This document shows positions 28,495 through 37,012 of a DNA stretch of 64,000 bases, one piece after another. The stretch comes from Planctomycetota bacterium (GTDB lineage: Bacteria; Planctomycetota; Phycisphaerae; Phycisphaerales; UBA1924). Every line of letters starts with the position of its first letter. Position 1 is the stretch's first letter. Where the stretch lies: assembly GCA_018242625.1 (NCBI GenBank), contig JAFEBO010000012.1, forward strand, positions 62,001 through 126,000. Direction: 5' to 3'. The notes beneath the pieces are model-generated. The model made no database searches, was not told the origin of the DNA, and was given only the letters and a program-made list of their open reading frames with translations. The position numbers were made by a program, and so were the translations under genes.

Positions 28495-28757
28495 GCGCTA
28501 CCCAAGTATCGGCCCTAAAGCCCCTTGGGGCAAGAGCGGAAGCACCCATTGCCCGTCCGGAGTTCATTTCGCTCAGCCGACCGCCGTTCTGGCAGCCGTT
28601 ATCCGGCCCACCTTTGATGCAACCCGGCCCCGACTGCCGATTCGATTCAGCGGCCGCTGGACGAATGTTCGGCCGCACGTTACTTTGGCTCATGCACGAC
28701 GCCCGGCAGCATGAGACCCCGAAGGATTCGCACGAGGACCCGGTCAAGGAATCGACC

Positions 28758-29123
28758 ATGGTTGCAGCAAGAGACGCCCTCCCATCAACCCGCGCTTCGA
28801 TCACCCACAAGTTCATGATCGCCCGCCACGAGGGCTATCTGACCATCGGCCTTTATCCGGACGGGCGGCCGGGAGAGATTTTCATCAAGATGGCCAAAGA
28901 AGGCTCGACGATCTGCGGGATGGCCCAGGCTTTCTGCCGCGCATTCAGCCTGTCGCTGCAGTTCGGCCTTCCGCTCAAGGAAGCGGTGCTGCGATTCAAG
29001 AACATGCGCTTCGAGCCGATGGGGCCCACCAGCAACCCGGAAATCCCCGAGGCTCACTCGATTATCGACTATGTGGCCCGCTATCTCGAACTCGAGTTTG
29101 TTGAGAAGGGACGCCGGTTCTAG
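28758..29123 (+). CDS. stand-alone TSCPD-type protein similar to the B12-dependent ribonucleotide reductase C-terminus
   Basis: The 121-residue protein carries THKFMIARHEGYLTIGLYPD, followed by GRPGEIFIKMAKEGSTICGM and later LKEAVLRFKNMRFEPMGPT and NPEIPEAHSIIDYVARYLEL. These are the hallmarks of the C-terminal (TSCPD) region of NrdJ, the adenosylcobalamin-dependent ribonucleotide reductase. No catalytic reductase domain is attached, and none lies nearby in the window. The ATG at 28758 has AAGGA 7 bp upstream; the frame is open further upstream without conservation. Its role is unknown: it might be a separate reductase subunit, a regulator, or an unrelated user of the fold. Confidence 0.8.
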   Translation: MVAARDALPSTRASITHKFMIARHEGYLTIGLYPDGRPGEIFIKMAKEGSTICGMAQAFCRAFSLSLQFGLPLKEAVLRFKNMRFEPMGPTSNPEIPEAHSIIDYVARYLELEFVEKGRRF

Positions 29124-29145
29124 ACCGGCCGCGTGCGGCTAGAAC
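29117..29145. terminator. symmetrical hairpin between convergent stops
   Basis: GTTCTA-5 nt-GCCGC-GT-GCGGC-TAGAAC forms a bulged hairpin. It contains the stop codon of the TSCPD-type gene on the plus strand and the stop codon of the dehydrogenase gene on the minus strand. No T-run follows on either side, so it may slow but not necessarily end transcription. Confidence 0.4.
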
Positions 29146-30155
29146 ACCCGATGGGGCGGCGGCTGGCCCTGAACAATCGCCGCGGCATTCTCACAGGCCA
29201 GTTCGGTCATGACAGCCCGGAATCGAGCGGCAGCGCTGCCGATGTGCGGTGTCATCGTGACGTTGGTCATCTTTGCGAGTTCGGGGTGAACCTCCGGCTC
29301 GCGTTCAAAGACATCGAGTCCGGCCCCCCACAGCCGGCCCGCCTTCAGCGAATCGACCAGGGCCGACTCATCCACGACCGGGCCGCGCGATGTGTTGACA
29401 AGGATCGCGCCCTGCTTGATGTGCGAGAGCGCATCGGCATCAATCAGATGGCGCGTCTCAGGATTGAGCGGGGTGTGGATACTGACCACATCCGCCCGGG
29501 AAAGTCCCTCGTGGAGGTCGACTTTCCTGCCGGCAAGGGGCGCCATCTCGAATTCCAAGTGCCGCGTCCTCGCGACGTAGAGAACTTTCATGCCCCAGCC
29601 CACCGATCGCAGCGCCGTTGCGTAGCCGATCCGCCCGGCTCCGACGATCAGTAATGTGCGGCCGGTGAGATCGAGACCAAGAAACTCGGCCATCCCGAGC
29701 GGTCCGTGACGGGCCCACTCTCCCGAACGTGCAAAGCGGTCGCCCTCAATCAGCCGGCGGGCGACGGCCAGGATCAGCAGCCAGGCCATATCCGCCGTGC
29801 CCTCGGTTACGGCGTCCGGCGTGTTTCCGACGTAGATCCCCCTCTTGCGACACTCCGCAAGATCGATGTTCTCGTAACCCACGGCCAGGTTGCAGATGCC
29901 GCGCACTTGCGGCCCCGCGGCGTCGAGGAATTCGGCGTCCACCTTGTCGGAGAACATGGTGATCGCAACGTCGACGCCTCGGACGATCTCAAGAAGCTCC
30001 GCCCGGGTGGGCCTTGTCTTTGGGCCCGGCCGGAGCGATATTGCGACGCCAGGGACGTTCACCCTGAACTCGCCGGGGAGTTCACGCGTCGCGGCGACAA
30101 CCGCCGATCGCAGGGCCGGCCAGCTTTTCGAATTGATTTCGGACCCGCTGGTCAT
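29139..30155 (-). CDS. D-isomer-specific 2-hydroxyacid dehydrogenase (glyoxylate/glycerate type)
   Basis: The 338-residue enzyme has the family layout: an N-terminal substrate domain part, the NAD(P) Rossmann motif VGAGRIGYATA (about 172-182), LVNTSRGPVVDE with the catalytic Arg, LDVFEREPEVHPEL with the catalytic Glu, and MTPHIGSA with the catalytic His. It reduces 2-keto acids or oxidises D-2-hydroxyacids; glyoxylate or hydroxypyruvate is the most common substrate of this subgroup. The exact substrate cannot be read. It starts 11 bp from the divergent nuclease-fold gene and converges on the TSCPD-type gene. Confidence 0.92.
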   Translation of the reverse strand: MTSGSEINSKSWPALRSAVVAATRELPGEFRVNVPGVAISLRPGPKTRPTRAELLEIVRGVDVAITMFSDKVDAEFLDAAGPQVRGICNLAVGYENIDLAECRKRGIYVGNTPDAVTEGTADMAWLLILAVARRLIEGDRFARSGEWARHGPLGMAEFLGLDLTGRTLLIVGAGRIGYATALRSVGWGMKVLYVARTRHLEFEMAPLAGRKVDLHEGLSRADVVSIHTPLNPETRHLIDADALSHIKQGAILVNTSRGPVVDESALVDSLKAGRLWGAGLDVFEREPEVHPELAKMTNVTMTPHIGSAAARFRAVMTELACENAAAIVQGQPPPHRVF

Positions 30156-30166
30156 CGAGATAGCCT

Positions 30167-30982
30167 ATGGCCCGGAACGCTTCGATGAAACTGCTCCACT
30201 GGAACATACTGCACGGCGGTGGCGCACGGCGAATGCCGGAAATCGGCCTTGCTCTGGTTGAGCTCCAACCGGACTTCATTCTCCTGTCGGAGTACAGAAC
30301 TTCGATCGGCGGTCAATTGCGGGGCATTCTGGCGGACCATGGGCTTGTGCATCAGGCTTCGACGAATCCGCCCAAGGGAAAGAACGGCCTGCTGGCAGCA
30401 TGCCGCTCTCCGTTCAAGGTGGTTTCGACCCCTCCCCGGCACGACTCCCCCACCCGCTGGCTGGATATGCACCTGCCCGAAGAGGATTTGTTTCTCACGG
30501 GGGTGCATATCCCAGACGACTCCAAACCGACCGCCCGAGCCTCGTTCTGGCTCGCGATGGTTGAACTTGCGCGCGTCCGAGCGCAGGGGAATCATGTTTT
30601 TTTCGGGGATTTCAATACCGGGCGGCATTACGAGGACGAGCCGGGCGCGACCTTCACCTGTACCCGTCACCTTGGGACAGTCTGCACGCTCGGCTATGGC
30701 GACGCTTTTCGAGCGCTGCACCCAAAGGCGAGAGAATGGACGTGGCTGCCTCCGCCCGGCTGGAACATAAGCCCAGCAAAAACAGGTGTTTCCAGCGGTT
30801 TTCGGATCGATTCCGCGCTGGTGTCGGGGGCGCTCTTGCCCCGGTTGCGGGAGGCCCGGTACGAGCATTTTCTCAGGGAAGCCGGTGTTTCCGACCACTC
30901 CGCGATGATCGTCTGCCTGGATCTGGAAACGGCCCGGACAGAAAAAAGTCAGGATTTCGTGCAGAAAACGGCGATTTTTTGA
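30167..30982 (+). CDS. endonuclease/exonuclease/phosphatase-family protein
   Basis: The 271-residue protein has EEP-superfamily motifs: KLLHWNILHGGG (metal Asn), ILLSEYRTS (catalytic Glu), FFGDFNTGRHYED (Asp-x-Asn) and a final SDHSAMIV (Asp-His pair). These are the catalytic residues of DNase I-like phosphodiesterases. No signal peptide is seen, so it probably acts in the cytoplasm. Two starts are possible, ATG 30167 or ATG 30185; both leave only a short gap to the divergent dehydrogenase. The substrate, which could be DNA, RNA or a phosphoester, is not known. Confidence 0.85.
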   Translation: MARNASMKLLHWNILHGGGARRMPEIGLALVELQPDFILLSEYRTSIGGQLRGILADHGLVHQASTNPPKGKNGLLAACRSPFKVVSTPPRHDSPTRWLDMHLPEEDLFLTGVHIPDDSKPTARASFWLAMVELARVRAQGNHVFFGDFNTGRHYEDEPGATFTCTRHLGTVCTLGYGDAFRALHPKAREWTWLPPPGWNISPAKTGVSSGFRIDSALVSGALLPRLREARYEHFLREAGVSDHSAMIVCLDLETARTEKSQDFVQKTAIF

Positions 30983-31032
30983 CCTGTTCGACTTGCAGAG
31001 CGCGTCGTTCTGCGATACAAACTCCGCGAAAT

Positions 31033-31059
31033 CCCTGTGAAATACAGTGTTTCACGGGG
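31033..31059 (+). promoter_or_regulatory. imperfect inverted repeat upstream of the HU-like gene
   Basis: GTGAAA-7 nt-TTTCAC, flanked by CCC and GGG, forms an interrupted inverted repeat 54 bp before the HU-like ATG. It could be an operator or a leader hairpin. The evidence is symmetry and position only. Confidence 0.4.
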
Positions 31060-31112
31060 GAACGAGCATCGCATCCGGAGGATGCGCGAACACGAGTCAA
31101 TGGAGACGACAC

Positions 31113-31466
31113 ATGGCAAAATCGAAACCCGCAGCAGTCAAGGCCCCCAAGCTCACTCCCTCGAACAAGGTCCGCAGCAAGGGTGACGTTTACGGCACCA
31201 TCGCGGCCCACACCGGCCTCGCCCGCAAGCAGGTCGCCGGCGTTTTCGACACGCTCGGCAGGATCATCGAGACCGACCTGTCCAAGGGCTGCGGCATGTT
31301 CGCCGTCCCGGGCATGATGAAGATCACCGTCATCAAGAAGCCGGCCACCAAGGGCGGCATGCGCCCCAACCCGTTCAAGCCGGGCGAGATGATGGAAGTG
31401 AAGCCCAAGCCGGCCCGCAAGGTTGTCAAGGTCCGCGCTCTGCGGGCCCTCAAGGCGATGGTCTGA
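31113..31466 (+). CDS. HU-family DNA-binding protein
   Basis: The 117-residue basic protein aligns with the HU/IHF fold: RSKGDVYGTIAAHTGLARKQ, then VAGVFDTLGRIIETDLSKGC and a GMFAVPGMMKITVIKKPATK strand pair, and a beta-arm-like GGMRPNPFKPGEMMEVKPKP. The N-terminal 20 residues are Lys/Ala/Pro-rich. HU bends and packs chromosomal DNA. GGAG at 31102-31105 lies 7 bp before the ATG. A strong terminator follows, so the gene is transcribed alone. Confidence 0.9.
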   Translation: MAKSKPAAVKAPKLTPSNKVRSKGDVYGTIAAHTGLARKQVAGVFDTLGRIIETDLSKGCGMFAVPGMMKITVIKKPATKGGMRPNPFKPGEMMEVKPKPARKVVKVRALRALKAMV

Positions 31467-31493
31467 TTCCATCCCTTCAGAGCTGATTCTCAA

Positions 31494-31527
31494 AAATGCC
31501 CCGGCCTCTGCCGGGGCATTTGTTTTT
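31494..31527 (+). terminator. strong rho-independent terminator after the HU-like gene
   Basis: AAATGCCCCGGC-4 nt-GCCGGGGCATTT is a 12-bp perfect stem followed by GTTTTT. It lies 28 bp past the HU-like stop and separates it from psuG. Confidence 0.9.
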
Positions 31528-31576
31528 GCGCCGCACTCTGATTGGACTCTTCCGCCAAGTCTGGCACAATGCGCCC

Positions 31577-32443
31577 ATGGCATCTCTACCGCGTTTGGCA
31601 CTTGAATCCACGATCCTCACCCACGGCGTGCCGCGATCCGCGGCAGCGGAACTCGCACGCGATCTCTCGGCTCTTTGTCGCTTGAACGGAGCTCAGCCGG
31701 CGCTCGTAGGGATTTTCCGCGGCAGGCCCACCGCGGAACTTACAGAAGACGAGCTCACAGAAATGCTCCGGCAGAGCGATATCGCCAAGGCCAACACTTC
31801 CAATCTCGGCGTGCTGCTCCACCGAAAGGCCCATGCCTCCACCACTGTCGCCGCCACCATGGAAATTGCCGCCACGGCCGGGATCCGGGTTTTTGCAACG
31901 GGAGGGATCGGCGGCGTTCACCAGGGCTTTGCCAATCACCTGGACATTTCCTCGGATCTCGCGGCGTTCACGCGTTTTCCGGTCGCGGTCATTTCCAGCG
32001 GCGTGAAATCCATCCTGGATGTGGTCAGCACCCGTGAGTTGCTCGAATCGCTGGGGGTGCCGGTGATCGGGTTTGGGACGGATTCCTTCCCTGCTTTTTA
32101 CTTGCGGTCTTCCCGAGCGGGGGTTGATGCCCGGTTCGACGACGTGGCGTCGCTTGCGGAGTTCGTATCCGCGGAGCTCTCCCGTACGGGCCGCGGGATT
32201 CTGATTGTGAATCCCATTCCTCCGGCGGATGAGCTCAATCCGTCACAATTTGAGTCCTGGCTGGAGGAAGCCAGACGCAGGATTCCTCCTGGCGTACCGG
32301 GCAGATCCGCCACACCACTGCTCCTCGGGGGGCTGCACGAGGTTTCGGCCGGCGCGACTCTACGGGCCAACCTGTCGCTGATACGTTCAAACACGACCCT
32401 GGGGGCCCGTCTGGCCGCTGCTTTGGGGGTTAGCGGCGGGTAA
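31577..32443 (+). CDS. psuG: pseudouridine-5'-phosphate glycosidase
   Basis: PsuG cleaves pseudouridine 5'-phosphate to uracil and ribose 5-phosphate. The 288-residue protein matches closely: ALESTILTHGVP at the start, AASTTVAATM-like HASTTVAATMEIAATAG, VFATGGIGGVHQG, then VISSGVKSILDVVSTRELLE and VIGFGTDSFPAFY. The lysine of GVKSILD corresponds to the catalytic lysine of the family. The usual RRDLP segment is replaced by NTSNLGV. The kinase partner PsuK is not adjacent. The ATG at 31577 fits the family N-terminus. Confidence 0.93.
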   Translation: MASLPRLALESTILTHGVPRSAAAELARDLSALCRLNGAQPALVGIFRGRPTAELTEDELTEMLRQSDIAKANTSNLGVLLHRKAHASTTVAATMEIAATAGIRVFATGGIGGVHQGFANHLDISSDLAAFTRFPVAVISSGVKSILDVVSTRELLESLGVPVIGFGTDSFPAFYLRSSRAGVDARFDDVASLAEFVSAELSRTGRGILIVNPIPPADELNPSQFESWLEEARRRIPPGVPGRSATPLLLGGLHEVSAGATLRANLSLIRSNTTLGARLAAALGVSGG

Positions 32444-32557
32444 ACAAAGGACGCTCCCCACGGGCTCCGCAGGGGGTAATAACCCTGATCCTGCCAAGAT
32501 TCACGGTATCTGAGCGAAACGGAGCACATAACCGGTGTCCGTTCTGGTAAGATTGTT

Positions 32558-32580
32558 AAGAGCCGCCGGAAGCGGTTCTT
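32558..32580 (+). promoter_or_regulatory. leader or terminator hairpin between psuG and the secreted protein gene
   Basis: AAGAGCCGC-CGGAA-GCGGTTCTT forms a 9-bp stem with one G-T pair and is followed by TTCAG. It lies 115 bp after psuG and 144 bp before the next ATG. It could end psuG or sit in a long leader of the next gene. Confidence 0.4.
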
Positions 32581-32723
32581 TTCAGCCAGAGAGAGTCTTT
32601 CAAATCGCGTTCGGAGTTGTCTCAGGAGGCATTTTTCGTAGCGCGTGCACCCGTAGACCCGCGCGAGTTCTGCGCATTCGCACACCGTGACCGAGTGTTT
32701 GTTTTATCCAAGGAGACTGAGAA

Positions 32724-35192
32724 ATGGATCGGAAGGTTTCACTGCTTGCATTGGCATTGGTCGCAGGACTTGCGGCCACGGCGTCGGCCCAGGACAGCAC
32801 TTCGAAGGACAGCGGTGGCAGCGGCCTGCCGGGCGACGCGCTGAACTGGAACAGTTCAACCGCGCAGCGCACCCGCTACGTGGTTGAGTCGCAGCGGCTC
32901 ACGACCTCGTGGGGCGTCAAGTTCGGAATCGTTCCGCTTGTCAAGACCGACAGCCCGGTGAACGCGAACCTTGGTCAGACCACGACGTTCTTCAACAACC
33001 TCGCCGGTTCATTCGGCATGAGCCGCACGCAGCGGACGACGAACTTCCGCGGGACGAGCTACACCTACTGGCAGGCTCCGACCGCCGGCATCAATCCGAC
33101 CGCGAACGACCAGTCGCTCAACCTTCCCTCGCTCACCCCGACGGGCACCTCCTACCAGTTCTCCGCCTTCGTGAACCAGTTCGGCGCCGCCACCGGTGGC
33201 TCGACGGTGAACTCCGGCATCGGCGCTGTCGTGAACTACGCTCCGGACAACATCCGGCGCTTCTATGTGGAGCGCTCGCTGGTTGCCGCCAGCAGCCCGG
33301 ACGGCGCCGCGAACAACAACAACGGCTCCACCTCGATCGGAGCGTCGGACTCGAACGGCCTGTTCACGCTCCGCGCGGACAACAACGGCGGCAACTCCGC
33401 CGCCGCACAGCGCGTTCAGGGCCAGAACATTCTGCGGGTGAACCTCTTGAACCGCAGCAACGCGGTGAACACTCTGTCGGGCAGCGGCACCTCCACCGTG
33501 GCCTCCGACGCTGCCGCGACCTTTTTCGCGGCCAACGGTTTCCCGGCCGGCACGACCCTCTCGATTCCGAGCATGCTTCCCGCCTCGCTCGCTCAGGGTG
33601 GCAACGCCCGCTACCTCGGGCCTGACTTTGGCAAGGCCTACGACTACGAGGCCACCGTCGGCTCGATTACGACCCTGCCCCCGGCCACGAGCTATCTCGC
33701 CACGGTTTCATCCGTTTCGGGTCAGCCGATCGGCGCTACTTACCCCGATCATCGCGGCGCCATCTGCGTTTATCCGGGCTCGCTCTTTGGCGGCACCTCG
33801 GTCGCGACTGCCGCTGTGCTGGCTCGAAGCGGGACCAATGGGCCGAACAACGACTACATCTCGATCTGGGGTCTCAACAACGACGCCAGCATGACCGCGG
33901 GCAAGATCTATGCTCTTGCCGTGCCGAATTCGGTGACGCTCAACCGCGCCCCCGCTTCAGACAACTCCCCGATCGGACCGTCGATCTTCCAGACGACTCC
34001 GAACACGCCCGCCACGATGTCGGGCGATCTTGCCGGACACCAGGGCGCCACGGCGTTCCAGGGCGGTAACTCGCAGGTTGCGATCGGCAAGGATCTCGCC
34101 GGGCGCGGCCTGGTCGCCGGCCTCTATTACGAGAACTTCTCGATTCCCTCGAGCGACGTGACCCCCACCCCCAACAACGCGATCATCGTCGGTCGCTTTG
34201 ACCCGGCCAATCCGCAGGGCACCATCCAGTGGACCACGGTCGCCTGGACTTACGCCGCCGGCTCCACGGTCGCCGATTGTGACGGCACTCCGATCCGCGG
34301 CGACTGGGGTACCAACGGCCACTCGTCTTCGGCGGTTGCCAGCCCCGGGCAGTTTGATGGCGTTGTGAACCTCAACTCCTCCTCGAGCACGTACGACCGC
34401 CCGATCGGCCGCCTCCAGCCCGCCCTGAGCTTCCCGAGCGGCGGATCGCCGACCGTGATCGGATCGCCGTCGCTGTCGATGCCCGCTTTCGACTCGGTCG
34501 GCAACATCTGGTTCACGGCCCGCGTCGCGGCGATCAACACCTACAGCACGACGACCTCGTCCTCGTTCAGCCGCTACAACAGCTGCCTTATCCGCGCCGT
34601 TTACAATCCCGACACCTTCACTTACGACCTTGAGCTGGTGGCGGAATTCGGCGATCGCATCCTGGGCAAGAACTCGCTGACCAAGTACTCCATCGGAGGC
34701 TTCGTCTTCGCCGCATCCAACCAGGCGACTTCACCCTCGACGTTCTTCTCCAGCTCGGTCGCTCCCTACGCCGACCGCAACCTGAACATCGGCAACGCGA
34801 TTTCGAACGGTGACATCACGACCTGGGGCGCGAACGGCGCGGTTGTCGATCCCCGCTCGCTGGGCGGCCTTGTGCTCGGCGGCAACTTCCTCTACGACAT
34901 CAACGGCGATAACCAGTACCAGGATCCCTCGGGCGCTTCGCCGTCCAACCCCAACTCGCCCGACGAGCAGTATTCGGGCATCTTCTTCATCAACTTCCGC
35001 TCCTGCGACTCGGACTTCAACGGCGACGGCATCGTGGACGACTCGGACTTTGTGATCTTCGTCAACGCCTACAACAACCTGCTCGACACCTTCGGCGATC
35101 TCAACTTCGACAACATCACGGACGACAGCGACTTCGTGATCTTCGCCAACGACTACAACGAGTTCTTCTGCACCCTGCAGCCCGGCTCGTGA
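32724..35192 (+). CDS. secreted protein with dockerin-like EF-hand C-terminus
   Basis: The 822-residue protein has a signal peptide (about residues 1-23, ending ATASAQ) and a long Ser/Thr/Asn-rich, beta-type body of unknown function. The last 55 residues hold two EF-hand/dockerin-like repeats, DSDFNGDGIVDDSDFVIF then DLNFDNITDDSDFVIF, each followed by an AYN or DYN motif. Such modules bind calcium and, in planctomycetes, often end exported proteins. The body was not recognised as a known fold. AAGGAG at 32711-32716 lies 7 bp before the ATG. It is separated from the next secreted protein by a strong terminator. Confidence 0.85.
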   Translation: MDRKVSLLALALVAGLAATASAQDSTSKDSGGSGLPGDALNWNSSTAQRTRYVVESQRLTTSWGVKFGIVPLVKTDSPVNANLGQTTTFFNNLAGSFGMSRTQRTTNFRGTSYTYWQAPTAGINPTANDQSLNLPSLTPTGTSYQFSAFVNQFGAATGGSTVNSGIGAVVNYAPDNIRRFYVERSLVAASSPDGAANNNNGSTSIGASDSNGLFTLRADNNGGNSAAAQRVQGQNILRVNLLNRSNAVNTLSGSGTSTVASDAAATFFAANGFPAGTTLSIPSMLPASLAQGGNARYLGPDFGKAYDYEATVGSITTLPPATSYLATVSSVSGQPIGATYPDHRGAICVYPGSLFGGTSVATAAVLARSGTNGPNNDYISIWGLNNDASMTAGKIYALAVPNSVTLNRAPASDNSPIGPSIFQTTPNTPATMSGDLAGHQGATAFQGGNSQVAIGKDLAGRGLVAGLYYENFSIPSSDVTPTPNNAIIVGRFDPANPQGTIQWTTVAWTYAAGSTVADCDGTPIRGDWGTNGHSSSAVASPGQFDGVVNLNSSSSTYDRPIGRLQPALSFPSGGSPTVIGSPSLSMPAFDSVGNIWFTARVAAINTYSTTTSSSFSRYNSCLIRAVYNPDTFTYDLELVAEFGDRILGKNSLTKYSIGGFVFAASNQATSPSTFFSSSVAPYADRNLNIGNAISNGDITTWGANGAVVDPRSLGGLVLGGNFLYDINGDNQYQDPSGASPSNPNSPDEQYSGIFFINFRSCDSDFNGDGIVDDSDFVIFVNAYNNLLDTFGDLNFDNITDDSDFVIFANDYNEFFCTLQPGS
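35007..35171 (+). repeat. tandem dockerin/EF-hand-like module, copy A
   Basis: This encodes two repeats at the end of the 32724 gene with the consensus DxNxDxxxDDSDFVIFxNxYN. The Asp/Asn spacing is that of calcium-binding loops. The same module ends the gene at 35312. Confidence 0.75.
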
Positions 35193-35223
35193 TCGACGCC
35201 GCAGGCTGAACCGGATTTTTCTA

Positions 35224-35253
35224 CCGCCCCCGGGCTTCAACGCCCGGGGGCGG
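35224..35253 (+). terminator. strong hairpin terminator after the first secreted protein gene
   Basis: CCGCCCCCGGGC-6 nt-GCCCGGGGGCGG is a perfect 12-bp stem followed by CTTTGC. It starts 31 bp after the stop of the 32724 gene. The T-run is short, so efficiency is uncertain. Confidence 0.75.
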
Positions 35254-35311
35254 CTTTGCAATCGAGCACAGACTAGATCGGTATTCCTCCGGTCCAGTCC
35301 AGGAGCGACCA

Positions 35312-37009
35312 GTGAAGAGCCTTCGCTTTGCCGTCTATCTCGCCCTTTTCGCGGGCTGTGCGCACGCCCAGTGGAATCCCTCTGCCCGTCAGTGGGGAAA
35401 GGACGATCCGGACGACGTGCGGGTCATGTCCTTCAACATCCAGGACAGGATCTGTTCGACGAATGCCAAGCAGCAGGCGGCCAACTCCTGGACGGCGATG
35501 GCGGTCCAGGTTGCGGCGGCCCGTCCGGACGTCCTGGTGCTGCTCGAGTGCGGGGATAACGTGGGCAACGGGACCGGCACAGCGCAGGGATACAACACCG
35601 GCGACGATGTGCCGCGGCTGACCACAACGATCGATCTTTTCCTGCACGGCGGAATCGACCCGTACGTGGCGGGCAATCCGCAGGTGACGGCCTACGTCAC
35701 GAAGTACACCACCAACTACGACCTGCCGTATGTCTACGTCTCGACGATCACGGACTCGAGCGGAGGACAGACATTTAACCGCAATGTCATTCTCTCCCGA
35801 TTCCCCTTTGCCGATCTGAACGGTGATGGGCGTACCGCGATTCCGAGCTTTTCTCTCTCCGCCGACCCGGCGGTTCCGTACTACACCGCCGGCGACAGCG
35901 GGATCCGGGGATACATCTTCTCTGAGATCAATCTGCCGGATGACCGCTACGGCGGCGACCTGATCATGGGCGGCGGACACCTGCGTTCGGGCAGCGCCTC
36001 ATCCGACCTCGCGGAGCGTCTGGCGGTTGGCCAGCGCATTGCGTATTACATCGACGCGATCTTCAACGGTCTGGGCACCGGTTCGCCGGATCCGCACACC
36101 CGCTGCAGCAACTTTCCGCGTCCCAACAAACTGCCGAGCGCCCAGACTCCTGTGATCTGGTCCGGCGATTTCAACGAGGACGAAAAGAACAACGGGCGCG
36201 ACGGGCCGGCCCTCTGGATGACCCGGGCGGGGTCGATTGATCCGGCAACCGACGGCACGGACCGGGACCGGACCGACAGTTCGTTCGACGATTCGCGGGA
36301 CCCCTTCACGAATAATCGCAACACCCAGGGATCCAACAACGACAACAAGCTGGATTACATCTGCTGGCAGGACTCGATCGCAACGCTTCGTCGATCGTTC
36401 GTCTTCCGGGCGAGCACCATGCCGGGCACCGCGTACCCGACGGAGTTCAACAATTATCCGGCGCTGTGGACAAACATCTCTTCGGCGTCGGACCATCGCC
36501 CGGTGGTTGCCGATTTCATTCTGCCGCTCCCCGCCGCGCCGGCCGGTCACTTGCTCACGGGGCCTGCCGACACCACCATCGCTGCTTCGGCGACTCCGAG
36601 TCTGAGCTGGTCCGCCGGCTCGCGCGTGACGAGCTACACCCTCAAGGTCTCGACAAACAGCGATTTGTCCTCGCCGATCTACTCCGCGACGATTCCGAGC
36701 AGCGGTCCCTACACCCTGCAAGTGCCGGCGGGGCTGCTCGCGAGCTGCGGAACCTACTACTGGTCGGTATCCGCCACGAATCGCGGAGGAACCGCGCTCT
36801 CGCCGAGCGGAATCTGGAGTTTCCAGGTGAAGGCGCTCTGCGACCTTAACTCCGACGGATTCGTCGACGACACGGACTTCGTGCTTTTCTCGGATGCCTA
36901 CAACGAGTTTCTCACAACCGCCGGGGATTTCAACAACGACGGCCAGACCGACGATTCGGACTTCGTGATCTTTGCGGATGCGTACAACCAGTTCTTCGGC
37001 TGCATCTAG
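35312..37009 (+). CDS. secreted endonuclease/exonuclease/phosphatase-like protein with dockerin-like C-terminus
   Basis: The 565-residue protein has a signal peptide (about residues 1-19, ending CAHA). An EEP nuclease-like domain follows with VRVMSFNIQD, VLVLLECGDN, WSGDFNEDEKN and a final SASDHRPVVADF, so the catalytic motifs are intact. A fibronectin-like region comes next (about 410-510). The end holds two EF-hand repeats, DLNSDGFVDDTDFVLF and DFNNDGQTDDSDFVIF. It probably acts outside the cell or in the periplasm on phosphodiesters. The GTG start at 35312 has AGGAG 6 bp upstream. It converges on the MBL gene with a 3-bp gap. Confidence 0.85.
   Translation: MKSLRFAVYLALFAGCAHAQWNPSARQWGKDDPDDVRVMSFNIQDRICSTNAKQQAANSWTAMAVQVAAARPDVLVLLECGDNVGNGTGTAQGYNTGDDVPRLTTTIDLFLHGGIDPYVAGNPQVTAYVTKYTTNYDLPYVYVSTITDSSGGQTFNRNVILSRFPFADLNGDGRTAIPSFSLSADPAVPYYTAGDSGIRGYIFSEINLPDDRYGGDLIMGGGHLRSGSASSDLAERLAVGQRIAYYIDAIFNGLGTGSPDPHTRCSNFPRPNKLPSAQTPVIWSGDFNEDEKNNGRDGPALWMTRAGSIDPATDGTDRDRTDSSFDDSRDPFTNNRNTQGSNNDNKLDYICWQDSIATLRRSFVFRASTMPGTAYPTEFNNYPALWTNISSASDHRPVVADFILPLPAAPAGHLLTGPADTTIAASATPSLSWSAGSRVTSYTLKVSTNSDLSSPIYSATIPSSGPYTLQVPAGLLASCGTYYWSVSATNRGGTALSPSGIWSFQVKALCDLNSDGFVDDTDFVLFSDAYNEFLTTAGDFNNDGQTDDSDFVIFADAYNQFFGCI
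36842..37000 (+). repeat. tandem dockerin/EF-hand-like module, copy B
   Basis: This encodes two repeats with the same DxNxDGxxDDxDFVxFxxAYNxF pattern as the module at 35007-35171. The two adjacent, otherwise unrelated secreted proteins therefore share a C-terminal tag. Confidence 0.75.
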
Positions 37010-37012
37010 CCG

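Noticed and set aside
32098..32685. 195-codon frame on the minus strand that runs across the psuG 3' end and the spacer
   Set aside because: It is mostly antisense to psuG and shows no family motif or signal.
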